From the NCBI GenBank assembly GCA_021432635.1, contig MU270035.1:496001-560000 (forward strand): 64,000 bases of DNA. The letters are read 5' to 3'. The position numbers and the translations under genes were made by a program. Source of the DNA: Thozetella sp. PMI_491. Lineage: Eukaryota; Ascomycota; Sordariomycetes; Chaetosphaeriales; Chaetosphaeriaceae. Numbering within the stretch: the first letter of the stretch is position 1; each line of letters opens with the position of its first letter. Shown here piece after piece: positions 21,319-31,277 of this stretch. The notes under the pieces were generated by a model. The model worked only from the letters and a program-made list of their open reading frames with translations. It ran no database searches and had not been told where the DNA came from.

Positions 21319-22293
21319 AGATGTACTCCTTGGACTTTCGTACGATGACGGGTAAGCGTGCATGGGTGGCGGCCCAGCATAGGCAGGGGGTGCCGCTGTG
21401 AGCTTACCCACCCGGTATCTACAAGCGTGGAGCTGAATGGCAACCTGGTTTCCTTCTGAGCGGTTTGCTCACTTGTCGGTTGCTATGATGTTCGTGCCGT
21501 ACCCGTCGGTGTTGCATATCATGTCCCCTTTTGTGTCAGAAGGACGGGGGGGGGGAGGATGGCAAAGGTGTCCAGGGAGAGACGAGGATAATTCGGATGG
21601 ATGGCCAGGGGGGGGTTCAAGGCAGCAATGTAAGGATATCCGGAAACCAAGACTGACATGAGAAGGAAGCACAAGTATGTATATGGCGTAGTAGATATTT
21701 GTTCGGAGCGGACGTGGGTCTTACACATTGAGGCATAAACCTTGCGAAACTACCATGTTCGCCTAGTGGTGATCTTGAATGTAAATGACATGGTCCCCCG
21801 TCTAAGCTTTGAGGGACTTTTGACTTGTGTCCCCAAGATTCGGACCAGTTCGTACGAAAACTAGTCCGGCCCAGTGCCTGCCGCACTATCAAACTCAGCT
21901 CCAGCCCTCCGCGGCCCAGCTCGGTGCCGGAAAGAAATCTTGCCATCTTCTAATGAACCCGCCCATTCAGCCCCGGTTGCACGCAGCCATTGAGCATTTA
22001 CAAGTACAGCGAACGGCCTATCGCAATCTTCACCCTGAGGCCTTCGCTCCCCCAACTACATGCTGAAAGGGGCAATAGTATCCGTAAAGGGGCTGTAAGA
22101 CTCACCACAAGTATCGTCAGCACCGCCCGAGCAGGGAACATTCTGCATAGTGCAATGTGCGACCAGTTCAAAGGGGGCATCGCAGATAGATGGACCAATA
22201 AGCTCACCACGCGAGCAATTCTCTGTAGTCCAATTGAGTTGCCCCCGTACTTCAGCCTCGGTTCGCCGTCTAGATGCCTCTGCCACAGCACGC

Positions 22294-22299
22294 CACGTG
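22294..22299 (+). promoter_or_regulatory. CACGTG E-box upstream of cystathionine gamma-synthase
   Basis: A perfect CACGTG lies 360 nt before the start codon; a second lies inside intron 2 at 23022-23027. CACGTG is the core site of Cbf1-type bHLH proteins, which act with bZIP factors on sulfur-amino-acid genes in yeast. The sites are seen; their use here is inferred. Confidence 0.35.
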
Positions 22300-22535
22300 A
22301 GGGGACCTAGATCTCAGCTGGGGAGGTACGGCACAGGCTAGTTAGTGACTCAGAAGCAGTCCGGCCAACTATGTAGGTCGCGATAGGTACGTACCCTCGA
22401 CTTTGTACGCTTTAGGCAGTTCTAGATGCTTTCGAGTCGGCTGCGATTATGCCCTGACCCCACTAAGTACGCTCCATGGCGTCGACGGACCAATCAGTGT
22501 AAGACAAGGCAACAACCCCCCTTCCTCCTTCGTCT

Positions 22536-22544
22536 ACATATAAG
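22536..22544 (+). promoter_or_regulatory. TATA-like box of cystathionine gamma-synthase
   Basis: ACATATAAG lies about 115 nt upstream of the start codon, after a pyrimidine-rich stretch. It is a plausible TATA element by sequence and position only. Confidence 0.4.
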
Positions 22545-22658
22545 CCCCAGGACCTTCTCCTTTGCCGCCGCCCTTGTACTCCGTAGCCCTCTTCAAACGA
22601 TCACCTAATACCTCCTACATAGCAACAGTTTGACGACCAACTTGAAGACGACGCCAAG

Positions 22659-24602
22659 ATGCCTGTCAAAGTTATCACCACAGAAATGGGCCATTCTCTG
22701 CCTCCCGAAGGCCCCCACGCAAGTCCTTCCCATATTCTTTATCCCCTTTGTAGGACCTCGAAGGAGTAATCTTATAACCTGGAAGCGCTCTTGACGTGAG
22801 GTGTATCCTTGAGGCGTGCCATGGACTTCCTTATACGCCTTGAAAATGCAGAGATGGAGCTGACAATCTCCTAGACAGTCACATTTCACTTGCCACATTG
22901 GGGACTCGTGGAAAGGATGCGGGATCGCGATTTTTCGCTGCTGATGGACCTCAAATCCATTTACCCGCGATTGCTGCCCTTTGGGGTGGTTGCCCAGGTA
23001 CGTCGTGGGCTTGCTCTCTAGCACGTGAGGCGTATCTTTTGACGTCCCACCGTAGTTCGCCGGAGCCCTTCACCAGAAGCTGGGGCTGCCTGAGACGCAT
23101 GGTCTCTTCCCTTACACTTCCCCAGACGTCTTCGCTCTGTCGCAGCAAGTGGGATTTTCCGAGCACCTCAAGGAAAACAAGCTGGCTCCTGAAGATCTCA
23201 CCTTCAAGGTCGTTGATGTGAATGCCGTGCGCATCTATGCCGTTATCGTCCCCAAGCCAAAGCAGATGGGCGTCGCGGGAGTCTGGCAGAACTATGGGGT
23301 GGGAATCGGCACCAGGCTCTCCGAAGCTCTTCTCCCACACGTTCAGTCTCTCACTGAGGTGCCATTTGAGGTAGCTGGAGACGGTGATGTTGCTGTTGAC
23401 AAAGTCCCAGCCCCAACATATCTGCCGGAGGTCGAGGCGCACCAGAAGCTACGGGAGCGCATCTCCGCGCTTCTCGGCCGCGCTCCGCTGGATCCGTTGC
23501 GCGTCAAGTATACCCCAGATGATGTATATCTCTACACCTCTGGAATGGCTGCCATCTCACGGACTCATGAGGCCATCACGAAGGTCCGCAAAGGCAAGGT
23601 CGTGGTGCTGGGCTCGGTCTTCCACAACACTTTCCACTTGTTCGAGGAGTCGCCTTGCGGCTTCAAACACTTTGGCGAGTGCGATGCGAAGAGTGGTGTC
23701 TTGGACAAGCTCGAGGCTTATGTCCAAGCAGAGGAGAAGGAGGGCCGCAAGATCGCCTACGTATTTGTTGAATTCCCCAGCAATCCTATTCTCGTCAGCG
23801 TTGACCTGCAACGGCTGAAAGAGCTTGTACGGCCCTATCCTATGTAACCTGCTTGGATTGCTCTTCTAACGTCTCACAGGCCGACAAATACGACTTCTGC
23901 GCGGTGATTGACGACACCATCGCCAGCTTCTGCAACGTTGACTTGACCTCGGTGGCCGATGTGATCATCACGTCGACCACAAAGTCGTTCAGCGGCTACG
24001 CCGATCTCATGGGCGGGTCAGTCGTGCTCAATCCGGACTCGCCGAGGTACCAGCAGCTCAAGGAGGCTTTCAAGTCGCTCTACCACAACGAGTACTTTGC
24101 AGGCGACGCCGAGAAGCTGCTCTCTAACAGCGAGGATTACCTCGTGCGCAGCGCCACGTACAACCGTAACGCCTCCGCCCTGGCAGCCTATCTCCAGACG
24201 CAGGCCGAGGACCCTGCCAGCCCCGTGGTGTCGGTGCAGTACCCTCAACAGACCGACACGCTGGCCAATTATCAAGCCTTTATGAGGCCGGCCACAGCCG
24301 AGTTCACGCCCGGGTACGGATGCCTTCTCAGTGTCGAATTGGAGAACAAAGAGCAGACCAAAACCTTCTTCAATAACCTATCCTTCCACGCCGGCCCGCA
24401 TCTCGGGGCGCACTTGAGCCTCGCCCTCCCGTTCAATGAGATGATTTGGGGTGGGCAGCCAAAGGACCGAGAATACCACGAAGGCTATGGAGCAAAGACA
24501 ACGCAGATCCGAATCTCTGTTGGCCTTGAGAGCGAGGAGGAGCTTGTCGATACCGTTAAGGCGGCAGTGGAAGCCGCCAAAGGAGCGAGTCCAGCGCAGT
24601 AG
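22659..24602 (+). CDS. Cystathionine gamma-synthase (PLP enzyme)
   Basis: Four exons (22659-22718, 22875-22997, 23056-23826, 23880-24602) encode 558 residues. The start MPVKVITTEMGHSLPPEGPH matches fungal cystathionine gamma-synthases such as Neurospora met-7. The PLP-binding lysine is in TSTTKSFSGYAD (about residue 353), and VIDDTIASF precedes it as the cofactor-contacting Asp region. The length exceeds the bacterial enzyme (about 390) because of the fungal N-terminal extension. Family knowledge: it joins cysteine to an activated homoserine to form cystathionine in methionine synthesis. Intron 1 has a GC donor (GCAAGT) and a TAG acceptor; with it the protein reads PEGPHTVTFHLPHW, and no GT donor nearby keeps the frame. 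All three introns are phase 0. Confidence 0.92.
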
Positions 24603-25263
24603 ATATTCGGCAACAGTATACCGTATGGCTTCAGTGCATGGCATGGACCGTGGTACTTTCTGTATTAGACATCCCACGAGCAAGCAGAGAGGCAAGCAGA
24701 CAAGCTTGTGGCCATGGATGGGATAGAATAATACTCGGGAGCACAATTGGGCAGCAGCCAAGAGATAGGTCAAGTCAGGCACGCAAGAAATACGCAAGAT
24801 GGCTGTTTCGTTACTATGCTCTCTCGCGGTTCAAGCGACGAATGTACAGTACGTATTGGTGGTTCTCGCCTTAGCTCGAATCCGCCGTTGTGCAAACCGT
24901 TTTGGTGAGCCGTTGAGGTTAGGTCTCAGCTCAGTCAAAATTTCTCGGGGTTCCTAAAGGCTAGAAAGAGCTGTGTGTAACCACGGGTGTGCGCGGTGCC
25001 GTTTGTGCAGCTTGTGAACAGTTTCTTCATGAGCATGGCCAATGTGACGTGTGACATTGGAAAGCATTCGGGCAAGATTATTCTGTACCCTACATCCAAT
25101 GCACACGGACGGTGCTTCCTCGCTGACGCTCAGTGGGCAGCGGCACGGCCAGAGAGCTCAGCTCCGGCGGGGCACAACGTGGACACCCATCGCCGCAGAG
25201 CCCCCCCTTCCCCAAAACCACCACCTCCCAAGTGATGCGAGGCCATTGTCCCAGGCATCCTCC
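24603..25263. other. Intergenic region before COG4
   Basis: This is 661 nt of 3' UTR and promoter sequence. The COG4 frame is open upstream to about 25051, but the extra residues are low-complexity and not family-like. Nothing else is recognisable. Confidence 0.45.
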
Positions 25264-27878
25264 ATGTCGCCCCCCTCCAATGGCGTCGCTATTCCTCCAA
25301 CCCCCCCAAAGATGCCTGCCTCAAGCAGCAAGTCGTCCGCCCTTCTGACCAGACAGCGCCGCGCCTCGGTGATCTCGCCCAACACCGCCGCCCTCCCTGC
25401 CTCGCCGGCCGCCAGACGTGATGCCGCTCCTCCCGACCCGACCTCCATCCTCCGCGGAGCCTCCTCCCCCGCAGACATACGGGCCGCCCTAGAGGCGCTC
25501 CACACCCGCGAAGCCACCGTCGTCTCTCGCCTCGAGTCTCTCCGCGCCACCCAGCATGACCTGTCCCGGAGCTTGGCCCGCCTCGACAACCTGCGCGCCG
25601 GCTTGGGCGCCCAGGTGATCGCCGCACGAGGTATCAGCAACAACATGCTGGCCGGAGCCTCAGAGACGGCTGCGCATTTGTCTAGCCGGGTGCGCGCCCT
25701 TGATCTCGAGAAGCAGCGGGTAGAGGACACGTTGCGCGTCGTCGAACAGGTAGCCGAGCTCAAGGCTTGTGTAGCCGGCGTGGTGGGCAGTATGGGTGCT
25801 CCCCAGGATTGGGAGGCCGCAGCCGGTTACATCGCAAGGGCGGCACGGGTGCCCGAGGAGATTGTACGGGGCGGGTTTGCCGCCGCCGTGGTCCCGACTG
25901 TCGAGGTGCCTGACCCGCCCTGGGTGACTCTAGAAACGGCGCGGGAGAGCCTCTGCCACTTGTTCTTGAGAGAGTTCGAGCGGGCCGCTGCCGAGGGTGA
26001 CGGCGCCAAGGTCACCCGCTTCTTCAAGCTGTTCCCGCTTATCGGCAGGGGCGACGTGGGGCTAGACGTTTACGGCAAATACGTCTGCCAGGGAGTGGCA
26101 GGAACCGCGAGGGCCGTCTTGAAGGAAGGGACTGCCACCGTGGGCGGCCAGGGCCGCAAGGACGGCTTCTTCTACGCCAACGCCCTGACCAAGCTGTTTG
26201 AGCACATTGCCCAGATCGTCGAGAACCACGGTGGCCTGGTCGAGAGGCACTACGGCACGGGCAAGATGGTCAAGGTCATCGAGAAGCTACAAGCCGAGGC
26301 AGACGTGCAGGGCGGCATCATCTTGGATTCTTGGAGCGACGAGAGGGGAGTGGACAGGAAACTGACCGACGTCAAAAGCTATCCCTTCTCCTTCCTGGTC
26401 CAGAGCTTCCTGCCCCAGCAGAGGGGCTTCGGGGGGACACCACGGGTGAACTCACCCGCGCTTGGAGGTGGATCGAACAACGATGGCCGCAATAGCGAGG
26501 ATGAGGGAGTCAACATGAAGGAGGTGGACGGACTCTTGAACGAGATTGCCGTCATGCTTGGGAGATGGTCCCTCTACTCTAGATTCCTCGCTGGAAAGTG
26601 CAGGGTAAGTCGTGGGCTGAAGCACACTCATCGCCTAGCCGCTGCCTTCTCGACCAGTTTCCTAACTCGATACAGGACCCCGATTCTCCTGTAGATGCGC
26701 CACTAGCCATGCCCGACGTCCTGACCAAATCGAACCTACACAGAAAGGTGTCGGCGAAGCTTACGGATCCGTATAACACCATGACCATGTTCTTCTTCCG
26801 GCGGTCAGTTGAGAAGGCATTCCAAATGGATGAGTCCCCAAGCGGCCTTTCCCTCAGCATGACCAGGCCGATCGATGGCAACTCGCCGTACATCATCTCC
26901 GCAGTCGACGTGGTCATGTACATCGTCAATGCCGTGATCCAAAAGTCCATTTCGACTTCTCAACGCGCCGTCGTTGACGTGGTGGTCTCTACAATATCCG
27001 CCCTGCTCGGTTCCGACTTCATCGGCATGATCCAGCGCAAAATGAAGGATGAATCATACCCGAAGCCCGTCATCCAGGGTGGCCTACCGCCCGAGGACAA
27101 GATCATTGCCTTCATCGTATTGATCAACAGCCTGGACATGGCAAACGAGTACCTAGGACGAATCATTTCCGGCCTGCTGGGCTCCCAAGATACAGCCAAT
27201 GGAACAAACCACGCTGGCCCTTCTCCTCTGAAGGATACGTTCCCCTTCAAAAACGACGTGAGGGACGTCATTGCGCGCCTCAATAACCTCCTCGCCACGT
27301 TCTCTGCCAAAGCTACCGAGCTACTCAACGAAGGCTTGCAGGTCCTCTTCAGCAAGGTGATCCAGCCTCGGCTCCGCCCTGTCATGACAGACACCTTCCG
27401 CGATGTCGACTACACCTTGACCGAGGAGGAGCTGGCTGAGCTGGCAGCACAAAACGACGAGGACGAAGAGGATTTCCTTGAGCAGCTGCCGCGCCGCTTT
27501 GAGCACGGCTGGGAGGCGCTCATGAAGCCTATCGCGCGCATCATGACGCCGCGCTCCTTCAACACTGTCTTGGATCTGACGGCCCGCTACCTGGCTCGGG
27601 TGCTGGAAAAACGCGTATGGAGCTACGCAGGACGCACCACCGCGTACGGTACAATCCGTATGGAGCGTGACTTCAACGGCATAGTCGGCGCTGTGAGTAA
27701 GGGTAACTACGCAGTGCGCGAGGTCTTTGGCAAGACCACACAGGTGCTCATGGTAGCCAACATGGAGGAAGATGAATGGGAAGAGCTGGTCGCGGCCGCG
27801 GAAGAAGGCGACGACGGCATGACGTGGGTGTTGACGGAGGAAGAGAGAAGGCGGGCGAGGACGTTGGTGAAAGCCTAG
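25264..27878 (+). CDS. COG4: Conserved oligomeric Golgi complex subunit 4 (COG4)
   Basis: Two exons (25264-26604 and 26676-27878) encode 847 residues; the intron is phase 0. After a Ser/Pro/Ala-rich N-terminus, residues about 65-165 form the coiled-coil region (ALHTREATVVSRLESLRATQHDLSRSLARLDNL). The family core follows with HLFLREFERAAAEGD, VTRFFKLFPLIG, GLDVYGKYVCQGV and, after the intron, TMTMFFFRRSVEKAFQMDE and LTARYLARVLEKRVW. Family knowledge: COG4 is in lobe A of the COG tethering complex for retrograde vesicles within the Golgi and contacts the SNARE regulator Sly1 and the syntaxin Sed5. I chose the ATG at 25264 because upstream in-frame residues look non-coding. Confidence 0.93.
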
Positions 27879-28612
27879 CAATGGCGTAGGCAGCATCATA
27901 CCTCACCCCTTTTTTTATTTTTTGGCTTTCAGTCCAAAAGGCGCACACATCCGGCATGGCGAAGGACTGGGCTGGTGATTGAAAAACTCTGCACTGTTGC
28001 CAAATAGAGAAGCTACTCTAATATAGACCATTTGACACAAATTCTCACTGATAGTTAACGAATATTAGTACATCCTCTGCACCTGCTCCTGGCCCCCCCG
28101 CAAGTGTGTGTATGCGACTCTCAGTGCAGCCGCAGCTTGGGCCTCGAGGGTCGCAGCTGCACGCCAGCCCCCTGCTCTTTCAGCCTCCACCATTGCTGAG
28201 CTCCCCTCGAAGGAGCCACCGTCCAAAACATTCTGTGCCATTGTGTGCTGTAGAAAAACACCCATCCACCTGAAATTTCACCACTGAATACCTATTCTCC
28301 GGAGCATGAAGCCTGACCATGACCATCTCCTGCGTTGCTGGCGCCTCCAGAGCTGTGGCGACTGCATGACGCGGGAACAACGGTGTAGCTGGTGCCCCTT
28401 TGCACGTCTCCCTCGCTAGCCGTCCCAGTGGCTTCCTATTGCTAATGCGGTAAAACAGACTCAGTCGTGTGTTCCTAATACCTATTTGATACCCGCTCTT
28501 GCGCCAGCCTTCGACGAGGACATATGTCCGCACTGGGCCGAGAGATGGGAGATGTACGTACTCCGTACTGCTGTGTCAAAACCCCGCTTCCAGGCAAATA
28601 GTAACTCTGGAT
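27879..28612. other. Intergenic region after COG4
   Basis: This is 734 nt. Minus-strand frames at 28065-28265 and 28180-28533 overlap each other and lack recognisable domains. A TACTCCGTA motif lies near 28558-28566. I see no supported gene. Confidence 0.4.
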
Positions 28613-28897
28613 ATGGGTAGCCGCACACACCCCTTAGGATGTCAGGTGTCTACTATTACGAGTCTAACGACAATCGTCACTATCCTGTCAACTCTAGCCT
28701 TTGTGCTGCTGGTGTACCTTGCCGCATGGGGTTGCAGGAGGCTGCTGAGTCTACATAGGCGGAAGCCAAACTGGTGGAGACTATGGGAGTACGAATCACC
28801 AGCGTGGCTGGTCTCGACTTGGCTCTCGGGGCGTCCGAAAGGGAGCGAACCAGAAGCGGCGGCCGAGGCAGGGGACCGTGAGCCCCTACTAGGTTGA
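28613..28897 (+). CDS. Possible small single-pass membrane protein (94 aa)
   Basis: A single-exon frame from ATG 28613 to TAG 28897. After about 14 polar residues, residues 15-37 form a strong hydrophobic segment (TSLTTIVTILSTLAFVLLVY), followed by a basic stretch (RRLLSLHRRKP), a Trp-rich section (NWWRLWEYESPAWLV) and an acidic tail ending AGDREPLLG. This order looks like a real type II or tail-cytosolic membrane protein, and the acidic tail with LL resembles a sorting signal. I do not recognise a family. It is convergent with the molybdopterin synthase subunit, with stops only 24 nt apart. It may be a chance frame. Confidence 0.4.
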   Translation: MGSRTHPLGCQVSTITSLTTIVTILSTLAFVLLVYLAAWGCRRLLSLHRRKPNWWRLWEYESPAWLVSTWLSGRPKGSEPEAAAEAGDREPLLG

Positions 28898-28921
28898 GGC
28901 TGAGGTGTTTTCAGTTGTCTC

Positions 28922-29209
28922 TTAGCCCGAGCTCACAGGTGGGATGATGGCCACCTCGTCGCCCTCTTGTATCATCACTCCTTCATCACCGGCGTTCTCG
29001 TCCGCGGATATGTCCACATAGTCTAGATTGATTGTTACGAGGCTATTACTGAGCACTTCTGCCGTTATCCCACTGTACCGCTCCTCCAACGTCTGGAATA
29101 GCCGGGCTAGCGGAAGGGGGGCAGGTAGGGCCTCGTCCTTCTTGCCGGTGAGGGAGCTCGCCGCGGCGAAGTAGAGAATTTTGAAATGGCCCTGTGCAGG
29201 CTTTGGCAT
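28922..29209 (-). CDS. cnxG: Molybdopterin synthase sulfur carrier subunit (MoaD/CnxG)
   Basis: A minus-strand frame of 95 residues from ATG 29209 (MPKPAQGHFKILYFAAASSLTGK) to the stop at 28922; an in-frame ATG at 29233 would add eight residues. The ubiquitin-like fold segments are FKILYFAAASSLTG, LARLFQTLEERYSGI, VTINLDYVDI and the end GDEVAIIPPVSSG. Family knowledge: the C-terminal Gly is converted to a thiocarboxylate that supplies sulfur for molybdopterin, needed for example by nitrate reductase. The last residues are SSG rather than the usual GG. A 5' intron is possible but not needed. Confidence 0.88.
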   Translation of the reverse strand: MPKPAQGHFKILYFAAASSLTGKKDEALPAPLPLARLFQTLEERYSGITAEVLSNSLVTINLDYVDISADENAGDEGVMIQEGDEVAIIPPVSSG

Positions 29210-29233
29210 CGCGATAAAGTACCTATCGTGCAA

Positions 29234-29931
29234 AATGTCAGCTTCCTAGCAACTAAAGAGTGCTTGAAGAGATGAGCAAGAGGATGTGTCGTGTCAGAGA
29301 TCTTGGTGATTAATGAGACATCAGGGAGAGTCAGGTAATACATGCTATTTGGTGCATCATTCGACATATATAAAGAGTGCTTGTGTAGAGGAGAGCTACT
29401 AACCTTTCTTTTGTAGGACGAGGCGAGTTTGTGAAGGGAGGAAAAAATCCAGGAAACAATTTTTTTTTCGTTGTTGGCCGTCAAATACCGCTGCTGGGTG
29501 GGGCAGAAAGGTCCAGGGTAGCGAACTAGAGCGTGCGTGCCAGTCACGGCCCTTCGAGCCCCCAGCTTATTGAGCTCCCCTCTTCAGGTTCCTTGCTGAT
29601 GATAGACTGCAGATTTTCGTTAGTTATCCGATAACGCCTATTGGGTTAGGAGCTGCATTTGCTGAATAAATCTGCCTCTGTTTTGACATGACGAGGAATC
29701 AAGGAAGCCCCAAAGGACTCCTAGGCGTCACGGAACGAGGCGTCCGCTGGTGGTCAACATTGCGCTGTATTTTTGTTTGCAAATCTGACCTCAGACCCTA
29801 TGACCCTGGAAGCCATCCGATAGCATCATAATCCCGCCGTTACAAGCAGTTCCAAACGCCATGTTGTTGATGCCACTCTGATGCCATGTGGTCCTCTCCA
29901 TGCTGTCGACTCCAACCCCCCCAAAGACCGT
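29234..29931. other. Intergenic region, cnxG / RPS28
   Basis: This is 698 nt holding the cnxG promoter (minus strand) and the RPS28 3' UTR. One frame overlapping cnxG on the same strand (29107-29547) has no family resemblance. Nothing else is recognised. Confidence 0.45.
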
Positions 29932-30613
29932 CTACCGGAGCCTGCGGGCCTCACGCTCGGACTCAAGAAGGCAGAGGATGTCGTCCTCACGGACGGGGCC
30001 CTTGACGTTGCGGATCTGCGGCCAGTTAGCAAGACTATAGACCGAAGGATCTCGCTATGTTCAGCGGGAGGTTGCTGATGGGACACCCACGATCGAACGG
30101 CTCTGGTCGTCCATGAACTCAACGCGGACCTGAGTAACACCACCACGGGATCCAGTACGTCCAAGGACACTATGTGCAGCAGCATTAGCAACTCTCCACT
30201 TCAAATCTGAATAGTCAACAAGCCCAGGTCATAATATCCGGCGAAGTCAGTGGTGCTAACAGCCCATAGTAGCTCTCTCGGGGCAAAAAGTGACTTCATG
30301 GAGCTGAGCCTCGGAGCGTTGGAGCAACGTTGGGCGCCTGCAACGAACGGCAGTCTCTCAGATCCGGCATTCGATCGCCAAAGTGAACCAAATTCTCCGG
30401 GACCCAGCGGAAGACGGTGCCGACAATGAGAGGGGGGAAATAAAGCCGCGATGCACCAGTCGACATTCCCTCCAGGCTCCTTCCCAGACTCCATCACTTC
30501 GCCAAAAGCTTCCACTTCCCATTCCGCAAATTATGCCCTGAGATTATAGCCAGAGGAAATGCAGCTTACCGAGTGACCTTGACGAGCTTGACGGGCTGCT
30601 TGGAGGAATCCAT
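29932..30613 (-). CDS. RPS28: 40S ribosomal protein S28 (eS28)
   Basis: Three exons on the minus strand (30570-30613, 30091-30169, 29932-30015) encode 68 residues, the usual length. The start is [15 protein letters not shown], the middle [26 protein letters not shown] and the end [27 protein letters not shown], nearly identical to eukaryotic S28. Intron 1 is 400 nt, large for this window, and follows only 44 coding nt, a pattern typical of fungal ribosomal protein genes. Intron 2 starts GTGGGT and is phase 0. A further intron in the 5' UTR (about 30682-30735) is likely. S28 lies at the mRNA exit side of the small subunit. Confidence 0.96.
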
Positions 30614-31277
30614 CTTAAAGACTGGCGCGGGTGTGAGTTGTGGTTCGGGGTCTCTCGTCGTGGGGTGGTTATTCGCTTACTCTGGACAGACACATGTAAG
30701 CATTTGGAAAACACATAGGAATTAGTGGAACTTACTTGGTATTGAGTGCGAGGAAGTGTGTGATGGGTTCGCTAGAGAGAAAGTTGACGTCTGTGGTGAG
30801 GATCGCAAGGTGAAGGAAGTCAAGACTGCGAGCGCGAACTTTTGGGGCCGATTTTGCTTTCCTGGATCGAATATTCTTTCTGTGGGACCCACATGAGGGG
30901 CACTGTTTGATTGGGCGTGATTGGAAAGGCTACATGAGGTTCCCCACTAACCCGCCAAGATCAGCCGAGGATCATCCACACCGAACCTAGAGTGGTGCTT
31001 CTTATGCCTACGCCGACGCATTCTGTAAGTGACACCCGTATACTCAGTTCCGGAGATCCTTTCCAGCGCCGCGTTAGTGGTCAACGGACGCATGGCAATT
31101 CTGTCTGATCTGGCCCGCTCGGAATATCCTCACGGGTGGGCCCAATGCGAACGACCTTACCTAGCTTGTGAGGAATCAGGAGTGGATTGATTTTATCATG
31201 TTTGTTGCTTTCACGACCAGTAGATGGTTTGCTTGGGATAAGATAGCGGGGTATCACTACGGCAGGGCTTAGTAGAA
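30614..31277. other. RPS28 leader and promoter; dynactin 3' region
   Basis: This is 664 nt. The RPS28 leader seems to carry an intron 30682-30735 (minus strand: GTAAGT donor, CTGTCCAG acceptor), directly followed after one nucleotide by a second donor GTAAGC at 30675-30680. Upstream lies promoter sequence with no recognised element. No other gene is seen. Confidence 0.5.

Larger units (their letters stand above)
21319..22658. other. Intergenic region, VTC4 / cystathionine gamma-synthase
   Basis: About 1.3 kb containing the VTC4 3' UTR and the promoter of the next gene. It includes a short G-rich stretch (21545-21620), a GGTACGTACC palindrome at 22386-22395, and the promoter elements listed separately. 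I see no supported gene. Confidence 0.5.

Noticed and set aside
28065-28265. 66-codon minus-strand frame, Ala-rich and helix-like
   Set aside because: It overlaps another minus-strand frame and has no recognisable motif or flanking signals; possible but not supported.
30170-30569. snoRNA in the long RPS28 intron
   Set aside because: I looked for C/D boxes on both strands and found no properly spaced pair; H/ACA structure cannot be judged by eye.
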